Positions 28,501 to 43,100 of a stretch of DNA of 64,000 nt are shown here, one piece after another. The DNA is taken from assembly GCA_018697195.1 (NCBI GenBank), contig CM031857.1, forward strand, positions 92,345,631 to 92,409,630, given 5' to 3'. A program made the translations under genes and the position numbers. This DNA comes from Certhia americana. Its lineage: Eukaryota; Chordata; Aves; Passeriformes; Certhiidae. Below the pieces are notes generated by a model. It saw only the letters and a list, made by a program, of their open reading frames with translations. It had not been told where the DNA came from and did no database searches. The stretch's first letter is position 1. Every line of letters starts with the position of its first letter.

Positions 28501-31500
28501 CCCACCACTGCAGGTGCAGGATTCCAGGCCATGGTACAACCTTCAGGAAATCTGATAAGGAGTTCAGATAGGGTCAAACCGTCCTTGAGCGAGGTCTGAG
28601 GCAACAAAAGCAGAAGGTTTCTGCCAAAATGTCTGTAAGTGAGATAGCTGGGGAAGTGCAAATGAAATGGGATTAAATGCATCATGCAACTGAACAGTAT
28701 GACTACCTGAAATGAAGGTGTTCTGTCATTCAACCTATATTTTGTGTAGTAGGCAAATTCGGTCCTCTATGAGAAATGAGAAAAATCTATTATCTTACTT
28801 TTACATTGGATTTCTAAATTTACATTCAGGCTTGAAAATTCTCAAGTTTATCTTCTGAATCTGTACTTTTAGTGTAGGGCTGGCATTAACTTCTGCTACC
28901 ACACTGATACGGAAAGGGGAGTCTTATTCTGATATTTCAGACATTTGGTAACAACATGGTTACCAGTGTACCATGGTACCAGGAGGAGATGGGACTTCTG
29001 TTGTCTAACTAGAATATAATATATTATTTTGATAAGCAAATTAAACAAACCTTTCTCCTGTGCCTTATGCTGCATGATATTCAATTCTTAAACACAGAGC
29101 AGCACTGAAAGAATCAGCAGGCTTTAACAAAAAGTACATAACTAATGATTATTTCTACTTTTTTTTTCCTGTTTTGCTACTTTAAAGGAGGTTATTTAGC
29201 TGAGTTTCACATTCCAGCTCTTATTCTCAGAAAAGACTTCCTTTGCATTTGTTGACAAGCTTTTCTTATTTATAACAAAAGTAAACAAAAAATTATAAAA
29301 TTCGTTAAAAATAACTAAAAAATGAGGCTAGTTCAGCCTAGTGGCATGGTAACAATCTGCTGTTCTTTTAACTTCGTTGTCTGGACATACGACATTTTCT
29401 CTCAGGACAGTGGTGACCAAATGACATTAACATTAATTCCAGAGCAGTGATTCAGCTTGCAGAAGAGTGGAAATCTCTCTCTCTCTCTTTTTTTTTTTTT
29501 TTTTTTTTTTTCATTAAGGAAGGAATACACATTAAATCTTCATAAAAAAAGAACTATGAAAGCATTCCCTTTACCAGAAGCCACATCCCTTTTCTGTACT
29601 CAGTAATGAAATAATTTTGTACTGTTTTCTGTTCCCACGGTTTGATCTAATTTGTGATCTTCCAGAAAGCTGCTATGTCACCCAAGAAGATAAAACATGT
29701 GCAAAAGTAAATATATGATGGAATGTAGGTCAAGAACTCAAAAGAACCAGTTAATCGTTTCTTCATGTCACAAAATACACAGGAGTAAATGTCAGAAATG
29801 CTTTCTGTGCTTTGCAGTGTTTCTGTAGTAAGAACAATACTGGGACCACAGCAAAGGTCTCTCAAAGAAAAGCATCAGAAAAGCCAAGTCTAGACAAAAC
29901 CACACGAGGATTTCCATACTAAACCTTCATACGGTTATTGCACAGCGGAAAGGAGAAGAGGAAGGTGGAAAAGATGTGGGAAAGAAGTGCTGGGCAGAGG
30001 CAAAGGGTGGTTTTGTTTGCAGACTCAAGACTAATACTTTATCTCTGAAAGTACAAAGCAGAATCTCTGCTGAAGTATGGCTAAACAGAAAAAACAGGAA
30101 ATCAGAATTAAGACATATATTAGCAAAAGTATCTCTCCAGTAAGCATTCTCTACGCAATTATGTGAGAAGCCTGGGAGTGCCTTGAAAGGCACTGAATTT
30201 TTTTAAGTATTGTATTTATAGAACAGATGTAGACACTTATGTACATACAGTGTAGTCATCAAAATCTCCCATCAGGTGCAGGTGATATCTCACGAAATGA
30301 TATCCTAATGCAGATATTCAAACTAAGTCAAACAAACACACCAGAACGTGCCTATTTTCCTTAAGTTTCTATAAAAGGAGCCTAGGTCTCTAACTCAAAA
30401 GTTGACCTCACATTATTGCTTTCTAAGCTGCACAAGAAGGCAATACCCCAAAAGATCAAGCCCAGAAATTGTAGATTTTGCAGTTAGAATTAAGACTGAA
30501 ATAAAAATCATGCTGCATGAAAAGGGAGGGGATATAAATACAATAAATTTACTTAACCTTGCAGGCATATATGGCAGAAATGTTGCCACTGGTAGTACAA
30601 AACAGTAGGATTTTCCTGGAAGCTAGAAATATTTCAGCATTAAAAAGTAATCAGATAAAAATGGTGTGTGCTCAAAAGCATATCCATTTATTCCATGTTA
30701 GCCTGAGAGTTGAAGCGCAGTTAACAGAGCTACTCACTTTATGTTGGTTAAACTGAGACTAAAGCTAAGACAACTATAAAATCAGAAAAAAAACCCAACC
30801 CTGCTTCAGTTACATGTAAATATTTCCCCTTTGACTACCAGCTAAATTCTGTTTTTGAGAAAAAGGTAGCTAAAGTTAAATTTGGAGATGTCAGCTTTGA
30901 ATGAACTTGAATGAACTTGCATGAGTTAATGATGTTTTACAGAACACTAAAATGACATTGATTTATACTTGTCAAATGTTCATTACTATGTAATTAACTG
31001 GCGAAGGTTAGTTTGATAGCCAACCAAAAATTCACCAGAGAGGAAAATCACCTTGCCAAATATGCTCTTATAACCAGACAATTATCACATTGATGGGTGT
31101 GGAGGAGGAGGAAGCAGGGAACTCCCAGTTACTCTGTGACATCTGCTGTATGATGCTCATTTAAAGGAGCAGACTTTGGTCATGATGCCTATTAAATGAG
31201 TGATTAAGCACTTGAAGGACAGCAAATGCCTTATATGCCTCTAGCACAATGAGTATATTTACAGAATAAAATTCTGTGCATTCATGGGTTTTTACAGGAC
31301 CAAAACCCCAAAAAATTTCCAGGGCACCATAGAATGCAGCACAATCTTCCTACTCTGAAAGTATCTGCATCAATATTATTTTTTTAAAGTTCTTTTCATT
31401 CATTCCATTCATTTTATTACCATCATAGTATTAAGATCAACTGCTTTCTGGGACTTTTTAAAAGCATACTTCACACATATTGCCAAAAACTTGGATAACA

Positions 31501-33349
31501 CAGTCACTTGGATAGCTGTAAGATTGCTGCTTGGCTAACTGGGCTTCTCAAGGCAAGACAACAACCAGCACCTGCTTGAGTTAGAACATTCAGTCATAGA
31601 CACAAGAGCCAATCTGCCAGCCCAATTGCTTTCAAATGGCTTTCAGTGGTGTGTGGGAGTGTTCTCAAGATCCTAAAATTCAGGAAGTTCAACACAGATG
31701 TTTTCTGTCAGTAGGCGTTGGAAGCACCAATAGTAACATCTGTTCACTTTTCATATTTGTGAGAACATTTTTTTTTTTTTGTCCAAAAATCATTCGCTGT
31801 TGAAATTTCCAAATTGTGCAACCAGCCAAAATGTTAAGCTCATTAGGCTCCATGAGTTTAAGAGTATGTGAAAATTTAAACCCCTGCAGGAGTTCAGCCT
31901 ATCGTATGCCAATTTTTCCATTCTGTGTTCTTCTGTTTAAACAAAAGCGTAACTATTTTTGTGGTGGGAACAGCTATCAAAACTGACTCGATCATGCAAA
32001 TAGAAGTCACTACTGGCTGTTTTAACTATAGAAAGAATTTCATTCTCTTACAGAGACTGTGACTTTTTAGTAATTTGTGTACTGGGATACCCTCTCCACA
32101 TGGGAGCCCAGAACACATGTTCTAGCAGCATGTACAAGGGACTCAGTACAGACCTTCGCACTCCGGTCATGGGAATTTACAGTTTGGGACAGTCTCCGAG
32201 TTCCCAACAAGGCCAGATGATTGGCCCTGAACCACCAGGAAGGACGGTGGGCTTTAAGGCAGATGTGTGCAGCAATATGAAGAGTCATTGTTGATAGAGA
32301 ATCAGAGGCATCTTTTTTTTCTCCTAACCCTTCTAGACAGATGAGTCTCAAGAGCAGTGGGGTGCTGTGATATCATCTGAATGGAGTTTGTACAGTTGTT
32401 CCCTCTACATGATTTCCCAACCTTGATGTATCAATGCAAATGCTCTAGAAATTTCAGTTACTGGGACTCCGTTGAAACCTGCTGTTGAGTCAGCGTACAC
32501 TGATGCTAAATCAACCCTTATGCCTTCCAGTGTATGTGGCCTATTAACATCACAAATATTCTAACGCAATCACTTTGACGGTCATTAAGCTGGGCCTGCC
32601 TTCATGCTGGGTTTGTCTCCAGAATCAACAAATAATCCAAATAATCTGTAATCTATGTGAAGTCTTCAGTTAGTAAATATAAATACTGAAAGTTATCAGC
32701 AGTTGTCTTTTATATCATACAGTTACGTTCCCTGCACAGATTCACAATGAGTTTTTACAAGTTGGCAGTATCAGATGAAGCTGAATGATCATCTAGGGAA
32801 GCTAATTATTTGAGGAAAGTATTATGACAACCAATTGCTTGGAGAACTCTCTGTGATTCTGTGAAGTCTTTCTGCCTTCTTTTTTTTTTTTTCTTTGAAA
32901 TCAGCCAGAAGGAGAGTAAAAATATCTTCCTTTGAATCACAAAGAAAATAGTTCTGTATCATCTACCCGAAATAAAATGAATGTAACTTGCGATAACAGT
33001 CTTGGAGAGGGTCAAGGGTGGAATATAAACTTGAACAGGAAGGTTCTCCAGGTCCATTACAAAATATCTAGTTTTTCTGGTAGACTCAGTTTGAGGTAGC
33101 ACTAATGGGGGCCAAGAGTGCCCACACATCTGCAGATTCCAAAATCTCATCACTCATGGGAAAGGATGTTCTGGAGAATATCAGCAGCAGACAGTTCCAC
33201 AGCTGTTCAAGGAGAAAGCCTATTTATCATTTCAAATGTTGATTTCAAAAGCTACTGGAAATTTTTTAACCATTTATTGTAGGCAGCATAGGCTATGTAG
33301 CTTCTTCAGCGGAGGATTGGGATAATAATCAGACCAAACCATTTTGTTT
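22516..33349 (-). other. COL4A2: Long 5' intron of COL4A2, proximal part
   Basis: First 10.8 kb of an intron of at least 41 kb. It is AT-rich with scattered short open frames. I looked for collagen triplets and for the cysteine-rich 7S exon on the minus strand and saw neither. The only simple repeat of note is (CT)n-(T)n at 29474-29511. Confidence 0.75.
29474..29511 (+). repeat. (CT)n followed by T24 tract
   Basis: Alternating CT for about 14 bases and then 24 consecutive T. On the minus strand it reads A24 followed by (AG)n. Confidence 0.95.
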
Positions 33350-34400
33350 TATCATAAAATCATAGAATGGTTTGGACTGGAAAAATCATCTCGTTCCAAC
33401 CTTGTTACCAAGGGCAGGAATATCTTCTCCTACCGGACTGCACAAAGCCCCATCCAACCTAACCTTGAACAGTTCCAGGGATGGGACATGTACCATCTCT
33501 CTGGGTAAGCTGTTCCACTGCCTTACCATGCTCACAGTAAAGACTTTCTTCCTAATATCTAATTTACACTTGCCCTCTTTCAGTTTAAAGCCAATACCAC
33601 ACACTCTTGTGAAAAGTCCCTCTCCAGCATTTTTGTAAGCATCCTTTAAAGACTGGAAGTCTGCTAAAAGGTCTCCCTGGAGCTTCTTCTCCAGGCTCAA
33701 CAGCTCCAGGTCTCAGCTTGTTCTCACAGGAGAGGTTCCGGCCCTCTGATCATCTTTGTGGCCCTCCTCTGGACTTGCTCCAACAGGTCCATGTCCTTCT
33801 TATCTTGGGGGCCCTAGAGCTGGACACAGAACTCCAGTCTGGATCTCACCAGAGCAGAATGCAGCAGGGGGAGAATTACCTTCCTCAGCCTGCTGGTCAC
33901 ATCATCTGGTTTTGATGCAGCACAAAGCACAAAGGATGAGCTTTTTAGCCTGTAAGGATGCAGTCCTGAGTCATGGTGAGCTTCTTGCCTACCAACACCC
34001 CCAAGTCATTCTCAGGGCTGCTCTCAATCTGGTCATCCCTCAGCCTGTATTGATTGGCCTACTCCAATCCAGACGCAGCACCTTGTACTTGGCTTTGCTG
34101 AACTTCTTGGGTTTTTCACAGTGGGTGGCATCCCTCCCCCCCAGCATGTTGACCACACCACACAGCTTGGTGTCATCAGGAAACTTGATGAGGGTGCCCT
34201 TAGTCCCACTGTCCATGTAGCTGACAAAGATGCTGAACAGTGCCGATCCCAAGACAAACCCCTGATCATCACTTATTTGCACTCAGACATTGAGCCATTG
34301 ACTGCAGCTCTATGAGTGTGTCCATCCAGCCAATTCCTTATGCACCAAGTGGTCAAATCCCCATCAAATCCCTCTATTTCCAGTTTAGAGACAAGGATCC
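33350..34400 (-). mobile_element. CR1 LINE, 3' half of ORF2 plus 3' end
   Basis: A 5'-truncated CR1 of about 1.05 kb in minus orientation, the same direction as the gene. The 3' end at 33355 has decayed octamer repeats (ATCATAAA, ATCATAGA). Going upstream on the minus strand I read the C-terminal part of ORF2 (FKLKEGKCKLDIRKK, then RQWNSLPRE and FKVRLDGAL), the thumb region, and the reverse-transcriptase palm motif as FPDDTKLCG near 34180. The usual CR1 motif is FADD, so the alanine is changed. Frames shift between these blocks, so it is dead. The 5' limit near 34400 is approximate. Confidence 0.95.
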
Positions 34401-35557
34401 TTTACCCTTTTCGTTCTGCAGATACTCAGGGAGTGAAGGCATTGCTAAATTGTAATGTCAAGTTGCTTTTACTTGAAGGACATGCCATTAGTTTGACAGG
34501 TCTTGGAGAAAATTTAGGTTGCTCTCTTAACTGGTAGCAAGTGAAGGTAATGTGGAGGAAAAGAAAAGCCTTGCAGACAAGGAGAAACAAGAGAGAGCCT
34601 ATCTGTTCAACCAGAACACCAGAGAGACTGCTAAACAATTTGTCATAACTATCCATCTGGGTCCCATCACTGGGGACTGGTTTCGGGCTTCGGCTTGAGG
34701 AAAGTATCCTCAGTATTTCAGATTCTGATTCTAGAGTGCCCCTAAGATTTGTTAAATTAGTGCCTTCTTGGCTAAAACAATCTGCTTACAGAATTAGCTG
34801 TGTCAAAGCAATCAGTGATGTGCAGTGATGCGCTGTCTTTGTGAACTTATAATGTACTTGCAGAGATGCTTCCATCAGTCTCACGGGAGAGGCTGTATTT
34901 ATCATCAGGGAAATTGAATTGCTGGTGGTGAAAGGTCAGAATGACACAGTTCCCAGGTCAACCATGACCCCAAACTTCTGCTAAGATGCCTCTCTTGCTT
35001 TACCATATCTGTTACAGGAAAGGATGAAAGGAAGAAAGGAAGCAAGAGATAAATGTGAAGCTTCTCCTCCTTTTCAAAACACTAATTAACGCTGGAACAT
35101 CTGTACCCAAGATTTATAGATCCTGGATCCTCTAGTTCCCTGAGAAGATCTCAACTACCACACAGAGTGTCAGTCTTTTGATAAAGAGAGTAACAAATGC
35201 ACTTCTATTTATGTGGTTCCTTAGAATTTTTGGCCCTCGCTCCTCCCTTTTTCACGAAAAAATACTTTCAACTTTTCTGACTGTTTCTACATCTGGGAGA
35301 ACCTAAGGCTTTTGTCTAGTAAAAAGAGCCAATGATATCTCTCCTGTCCAAGTTAATGCCTATAACTTTTATTGCCTTTTTTTTTTTTTGTCAAGTGATA
35401 AAGAACATTTGCTTCATGAAAGCAAACAAACTCAGAGCAATAGTGTTATGGAGGCTACAGTGCTCGGTACAGACTGGTGATGTGGATGGCTGAATTAGTC
35501 ATGATGACCTATAGTTGGTAACGCCTACATTACCTGGGCAATAAAAAACACTTAATA

Positions 35558-35650
35558 TACCTGCTCTAGCTGACCCTGCTTGAGTGTGGGTGGTTGGACT
35601 AGATGATCTTAGAGCCTTTCCAACCTCAGCCATTCTGTGATTCAGTGAAA
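35558..35650 (+). mobile_element. CR1 LINE 3' tail (plus orientation)
   Basis: Starts near GCTGACCCTGCTTGAG, then GGTTGGACTAGATGATCTTA and TTTCCAACCTCAGCCATTCTGTGATTC, the standard CR1 3' end with terminal octamer remnants. Only about 90 bases remain. Confidence 0.9.
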
Positions 35651-36479
35651 TACGGTGATACTGATGTACAAAATCCTGTTTAAGACCCAGCAATTTAGCT
35701 GTTTGCCTATTCTATTGCTTAGATTTTTTTCCTCTCTGTGATGTCTATAGAATTTTCTTGCCTGTGTACTTATTTATTCTCTCTTTTGTTTGCTGTCTTC
35801 AGATCTCTGTGTATCTAAGACAAGCCATAAAGCACTCTAGTTTCTTTAGAACAGATAAGGGGTGGGAGTCACTGACATGAGGTGGAATACTTTCTTATTG
35901 TTAAAAACACTGATAATTACTGTGAAGTGTTTGGTAAAGTTAGCATTATTGACAAAAGCCAAGATGCGAGTTTATAGCTATCTGCTTGTGGATAACCATA
36001 GCTGTGTGTTTGTTGCAGACATACTTACATGTGTGTGGGGTCTCTCATATCTTTACAATTTATATGGGTATATTTACAAGAAAAACCAGCCTTCTGGTCT
36101 TGCAATGCTTTAAAAACCTCACTAAAACCCCACCAGACCTACCACGCTACCAAATCTACTGATTTATACAGTTCTGAACCAGACTGAAGAAGTTTCTGCT
36201 GTTATTTGTTTCCACCACAGGAAGACACCAACAAGCACTCCTAAGGAGAAAAAAACAACCTAATTTTTTATGAACATAGTCTGATATTTCCAATACGTTT
36301 TGACATAAAAAAGAGTGCACTTAAAAGGAGAGATTTGAAGAGTCAGAGGAAAAAAAAAGATGACAGAGCTATTCAGCTTCCTCTGAATATTTTTAACTTA
36401 GAGCCATATTTCTCTTCCTACTCCCCTTGCCACCTCCAAACAAACAAGAAACCCACAACAGATTTTCAACAGATACAGG

Positions 36480-36505
36480 AAAAAAAAAAAAAGAAAAAAA
36501 AAAAA
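36480..36505 (+). repeat. A-rich tract
   Basis: Two A12-type runs separated by a single G. No polyadenylation-like hexamer stands just before it. Confidence 0.9.
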
Positions 36506-37107
36506 GAAGTTAAATTTGTCTTAATAAGGCTGACAGAATTTTCAGATGGTAAGTTTCCAGTAACAAAGACTGAAACAAGAATCAATGGAATCTTATTCCT
36601 AATTACACTGGCAGGAGTAATGCAATATTACCTCCATAAATATTAACCCAATTGCAACGAAGAGAATCAGCAATTTGCCTATTTGCCTATTCTTTTTGGT
36701 CTTGATGATTTTATCAATCTAATTCCTATACAGATACCTTTGGAAGATGAAACTAATTCTAAGAGAATATGGTTTAGTAACCCCATGGAGATTATGCAAT
36801 TCAGAAAGAATGTTAATGAAGCATCATAGAGAAAGAATTTGAATTATTAACTATGATAGATTGTGAACAAAAAAGAAAATCAAATCTATTTCCTCTCAGC
36901 ATTCAATAAAACTATTTTAGTCTGAAGAGAAATATCGTTTAATATGATTTTCCAGTTAATTCTGATTATTTATAAAGGCCTTTCTAGACACTGAGCTATG
37001 AATGCCTTAGATTTTGAGTTACCATAGAAATTAAAATGATTTTACTTATGTTATGCAAAGCAATTATGAGATTTCTGCAGAGGTTCCTCCTTGACTGAAC
37101 TTATCCC

Positions 37108-37132
37108 AATAAATTCAATTATTATTATTCAT

Positions 37133-37168
<36 letters not shown>
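37108..37168 (+). repeat. AATAAA followed by A35 tract
   Basis: A run of 35 A (37134-37168), preceded 20 bases earlier by AATAAA (37108-37113). That spacing is what a polyadenylated transcript copied into DNA would show, but I cannot identify a parent gene in the upstream sequence nor a clear target-site duplication. It may instead be a simple A-run. Confidence 0.6.
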
Positions 37169-37171
<3 letters not shown>

Positions 37172-40100
37172 AAATTAATGAACAGCAGAAACATTAAGGA
37201 AAATAGCTGGAAATATGTTTCCAGGCATAGCAAAGTATAGGCTTAGATTGCTTTTCAGCTGTTTGACCAAGCAACATGCTACTTCATTCAACTAGTATCT
37301 TAGAGAACTGATGACCTTGTTACCCAATTGAATTTTTAATCCTTGACAGCAGGAATCAGCAATGACTTGAGAAAACAGCTAAACAACAGGACACAACATT
37401 CTCCATCACACTGAGAACACTGCTGCCCTAAACTTTCCTTCAGATATAAGATACAGATATTAATTGGTGTGTTTTTAAGGAATACAGCTTTCAACTTAGA
37501 AAGATTAATGACACTACCCTGACAATATGCAGGGTTCACTTTGTTCACTATAAATGAGCAAATTAGTAGTATTAAGAAGCCAGAAGTTTTAGGGAAAAAC
37601 CCAACAAACTGGGGCAAGAGATTTACCTTAATGTTTGCCTGATATTAAAGAGTGATTGTAGGGTAAGCATGCAAAACTACAGCCCTCTCATTCCTCAGTA
37701 AATGTGAGCAGATACTGATGAGGGCTTGAGACAGGTCTGTACTGAACTAAAGTGGTGTCACTCCCATGTGCCAAACTGAAGATGGGAAGCACCCATGGAT
37801 GAGAACACTACTCTCCAGTCAATGCCCAGCACCTCCTCACACTCAGCTCTCTGAAGCTCACAGTGAATTCCCTTCCACCTTTCTGCAGAAACACATGTGG
37901 GTATCACAATCCCTATCACACCTCAAGGGTGCCACAGGTCTCAGAGAAGCCCTTCTGAACTGAGGTGAATTTCAGCCAGTTTTATATTTGCTATTAGACT
38001 GTTTCAGCAGCAGCAATCCTTCATCACAGAGATAAACAGAGACTTGAAAAAACATTTCAGAAGACAGTTTTTGTGCAGCTGTTAACAACTTCAGAGAAGA
38101 AGTGCAGAAGATATGTGTTGGGATAAAACATGCAGTGACAAAAATGTAAACACAAAAAGTCAGGCTGTGACCTAATTTAAGCCTTGTTCAGTCACAGGCT
38201 AGCTAAAGCATGCTTCCATGCTTATAATTAAAAAAAAAACATCCTGAAATTTAAAACAACTGAAACCACACAACAGTGGGACTTCTTGCACTGTTCCAAA
38301 GATGTGTAGTGAAAAAAAATCAGTAAAATGTCTGAGATTAAATAGAAAGTATCCAAGAATCCATTTAAAATGCTTTTACATTAATTAAAAGTGATTACAC
38401 TAATCACCTTTTTCCTAAACCTAATGGAGCACACATGTTTCAGTAAAAATGCACCAGTATTCATTCCAGATTAAAAAAAAAGCTGATGACACAATAGATC
38501 TTAAATTTTGGGAAATGAATTAAAAGCACTGTTGAAAAGTCTACATTCTAGGTGTAATCAATATACCTTGTTGCACATCAGGCACATAAAATGGCAGAGA
38601 TTGAAGCACAATGCTCTAGGCAAACACAACTACCTCAGAGGGCACCTTGCAGGCCATTTTGAAAGAGCACAAGAAAAAGAAATCTGAGAAATACTCCAGC
38701 ATGTCCTCACAGCAAAGCTGACTATCAGTAGCTGACAGTTTGTGGGTACACAAGAAGCTACTGACTGGAGTAAGTGAGACTTGATAAATGGGCATTTCAT
38801 GATCCTCAAGATATGACCCAAAACATGCTTATCTTTTCAGGAAACTTTGATACTGCATTAGATGAGATTACTTGATATGATTGTCAAAGCCTCACTCAAG
38901 GTCAGCTGCCTGCAACCACACCTACTTATGTTTCTGCATGCAGTGGTTGAGTGGTATGAGAGGGGCATGGGAAAATCTGTGAAGCAATTTCAAGTACCTC
39001 TTTTTAAATGCTCCTATGAATCCTTCAGGAGATTTAAATGGTGTAACACTGAATAATTATTTGTAATGAAGTTGGGCAATAAGCGCTTTCAAAAATTGCA
39101 CCTAGATATTCTTTTCTCCAAAGCTTTTTGTCTTGCAGAGACTCTTGCACCACTGCTATTCCTGACACACATCAGCACTGGAGATGCCACCAACAGGCAT
39201 TCCTGGTGGGGCTGCTGCCCTAGGAGTCAGGAAGCCACTTCACTGCCCTGCTGCTTCAGCCTAAAAAATGCAAAGAATGAATTACTTCTGTAAAACTAAG
39301 CCCATGCTGATTTCTTGGCAGAAGCTCATCAGTTCCTTTTTGCGAGAGATGGGTGCTATGCAGAGTGGCTGCTCTCCTCACTGTTCTTCCTAAGCACCAC
39401 AGGAATCCAATGGGACAGTTGAACTGTAAAAATGAAATCAGTGATTTTTTGGTGCCTATTTTATGGGTCTGCTCAAATGAACTTGTCCCAGACTGTCAGC
39501 TTCTCACAGCATCTGCCAGAAAAGTTTTTTAAGCTTTCTTTGGGAAGCAGAAATAAAGCATATGACATAGCATCTCTGTACCACCTTCTTCTAAGTGGAT
39601 TTCTTTTTCAGGGTGGAGGTGAGGGGTGAACATAAGAGATCTTCCTTGTGGGGGGACCTGCTGATCTGCCTTGCCTAAGGGAGTCTTTAGTGACACTCTG
39701 GACTATCAGCTCTTCCTTCCATTGATCATCATGTGGACTGAGAGGAATGGGGCAGCACGCAGTGCTCGTACCCTTTCGGTTCTGGTCAGTGCTGTCCATG
39801 CTACTGATCTCCAATAGGCTCTACAAATGCAAAAAAAAATGAACAGCTCATGCGCAGTACTTGTGTTTTTTTACAAAGTTATGTAAAATTCACACAACAA
39901 TTGGAGAGACTCATTTTAATCCTCTGCATTAAAACCACAAAACTAAAAATGAGCATAAATAAATTCATGAAAAATGAATGTCCCAAGGATACTTGCTATC
40001 ACAAACATGAAATACACAGCTCCTTGTTTAAGTTCTCCTACACCATTTCAGTCTATTCCCTTCTCATTATATCTACAGAAAGACTATTCATTCATAATAA

Positions 40101-43100
40101 GCTAGTTTGATTAGTTCAGATAATTTTCCATTGCTGTTCCATGCAAGCTGCAGTTACAGCAGAGTTGAGTCATTCTCACGACCTTATTCCAAAATTTGTC
40201 TGTGTTGCCCAATGCCTAAACCCATCGAAGTAATTATGATAATGTTTGCATGTGGTGCTATTAGTCAAATATTGAAGCTATAGCTGGAGAAACAAGAATT
40301 AGCTAGTAATTATAATCAGATGCCTGTAACAATCCTTGAGGTTTTGCCTGCTTGTTCAGTTGTTGCCCACACAGACTATCCACAACATGAGTGGGAAATT
40401 CCCGTGAGAAAAGATTCTGGAAATGAGGTCCAAATGGTTTGCTCTATTGGTTTGAATGAAGAAAATTAGCTTTTTCTGGGTCAGTTGACTTCGATTAAGG
40501 CATTGCAGCATAAATTGAATATAGCCCAATAAATGACATATCTTTCATCACTGAAATGTATTCACTTTTGCATTACTATTATATACTTATATAATTAAAA
40601 AAAGAAAAACTGGATAGAAAAAAACTTACAGGAAACCAATACACACATACTTGATATTGTTATCTACATTTTACTGGTAAACAAATTTATGATACATCAG
40701 ACTGTAAAACATATCTCTACACAAATATCAATGTAGTTAGATAAACAGTCTTGAGAGAAGAGGCTTTAAAAAAAAAATCTTAAGCTTCATGTAATATTAA
40801 CAGGAATACAGTGTGCTTTCCACAGCACTACTTGGAACGAAATGTTATGCCCATGGATGGTAAAGCAATGAATAAGCTGCAATGAATAAGTCCTGGTCAT
40901 GAAGCACTGTTTGAAGGCTGAATATGAATGCCAAAAGATCTGTACAATTAAGTGCTACTAGTCCTACAGATCCCAAGTAGGCCATATAAGAGCTTATCAC
41001 TCTGCTTGCTGTGGAAAATCGAAGTGAAACACAGGCTCGACCACTTGCAGTTTTTCTAGCACTTAAGGGCTAAAAAAGCTGGGGACATGAAGCCACAGAA
41101 GCCACCCATCCTAAGGGCAGTCTGAAGATAGTTCAGCACGGGACTTAAACAGCTTTAAAAACAGAGCTGTGTAGGATTATTTTGCTGAATGAAAAGAGCA
41201 ATATATCAGAAAAGGTTCTTTGAATGGATTGATTTAAAAGATAGTGCAGAGGAAAAATGGGACAGAATTCCTAATTACAAAATAAGGGATTTACTCAAAA
41301 TGAGACAAAATGCCAACTCTTGAGCTAGTGAGTGAGTACAGTCCTCACAGGACAGATGGCAAGCTCAGGTTCGAGCCTAGAGCACAGCTGCATTGCCATG
41401 TCTGTATTTCTTTTCTAAAACTGTTTTTTCATCTCAGTCTTAAAAAAAAAATAGTTTTGCCTTATTTAGGAATAAAATATCACAAGTCTTGAAAATATTT
41501 CAGGTCAGCAAAACTTACTCTGTTAACATTTGTTCTGCCATACACTATCCAAGAGCAGTCTCCTTGCTTTTATACTGGAGGACAGCATGTTTGGATCTTG
41601 TTGTCTCCTGCTTTTTACATCTGCTATGCTGTGAATGGAGTCAATGTCACCATGCTGGCTCTGCCAGCCTTATTCCAGCCTAAGATTTCCTCATGCTAAA
41701 GGGAATTGCTTCAGCTGCTTTTACAGACCAGCTTTAATTCCCCTTTCCTCTGCCACAGTTTACCAAAAGGGCATTGTGCAGAAATTTAATCTTCCTTTTT
41801 TTTCATCTTCTTCTCAACAGTGTAAATTCTTACTAATATGGCTTTGTAAAGGAGGCAACAGCTTGTGCACTTGCCTTGAACCAGGCTTTTATTGTAATTT
41901 ATTTCCCCTAATCTTCATGTGAACTGAAATGTAACTGCACACACCCCACATCAAAACTCAGATCTAGATATATTTCTTTCTGAAAGATTTAGTGAAAATG
42001 GAAAGGACATTTGACAGATAGAACAGCCTGAATATAGTGCTGGAGTAGGATGTTCACTGGCTTTCAGCAGTGGATGCAGAAAAGGTTCCCACTGCAGAGA
42101 GAGATTGATGCTGAAAATCTGCTAGAATAAGCCTCCCTCTGGATCAACTTCTGGCCATTTACAGTTTCTTTATGTTAAAAGCTATAATTCATAGATTTCT
42201 CTGCCTCTCACTACACGATTTTCCTAATTTGTGATTATTTTAACTTCCAGTATACTGCCATCACTGCTTTTTAAACAGTAGGTGTGTTGCAATAAATGCT
42301 GTTGACTTGTCATCTCTGTGTAACTCCACTGAGTTCAGTTACACCACCTCAGTACTAGACCAGAACAGCTGAACTGGGAACATATTCGGGTCTAACATCT
42401 AACAGATGTTTGATGGGAAAATTTCCAACACCTCTCCTTTTTTTCTTAGAAAGCAGTTTACTGAAAAAAACTAAACTAATTTAACTCCAGTTTCTCGAAG
42501 CTCAGAATCTCACAGTAAAAAGCTTTAGGAATAACATGGGAATGAAAAAAAGGACAGTAATATAACAAGAGGGAATAACTGCTCTGCTTAAAATACAAAC
42601 TATTTCACATGCTTATTCCTATCCATATTATATAGAATCTTTCCGCTGAAAGCATTCCAAGAATGTGCCATTTGCTGCTAAATCAATGAAGTCAAAGAGC
42701 ATGGGAATGTAGTCTGAGATCCCAGAAGAACCCATCCAGATTGTGCTATCAACAACCTGCAATGCAGTGGAAGGTTGAGACCAAGCCTGGTACTTTGTCC
42801 AAAGTCGGGCAATTATTTTTTTTAAGGCTACAAGTGCAGGAACTTTTAGAATGCCATTCCCATTAACTTGGGAAAGTTAAGTTGGAAAACAATGCTTACT
42901 TAATGAATATGTTTTATCTCAATCTGTATGCAAGTGTTTATTGCAAACAAATTGTATGTAAGCTGTTCTAAAATAACCCCCTAAAAATAAGTAATTGAAG
43001 CTTACTCTAACATGGCAGAAGTAGGAATTTTGCTGAGTTACTACATGCTCAGCTTTTTCACCCCATGCCTTGTCTAATGTTAAGACCACAGCTTCTGCGA

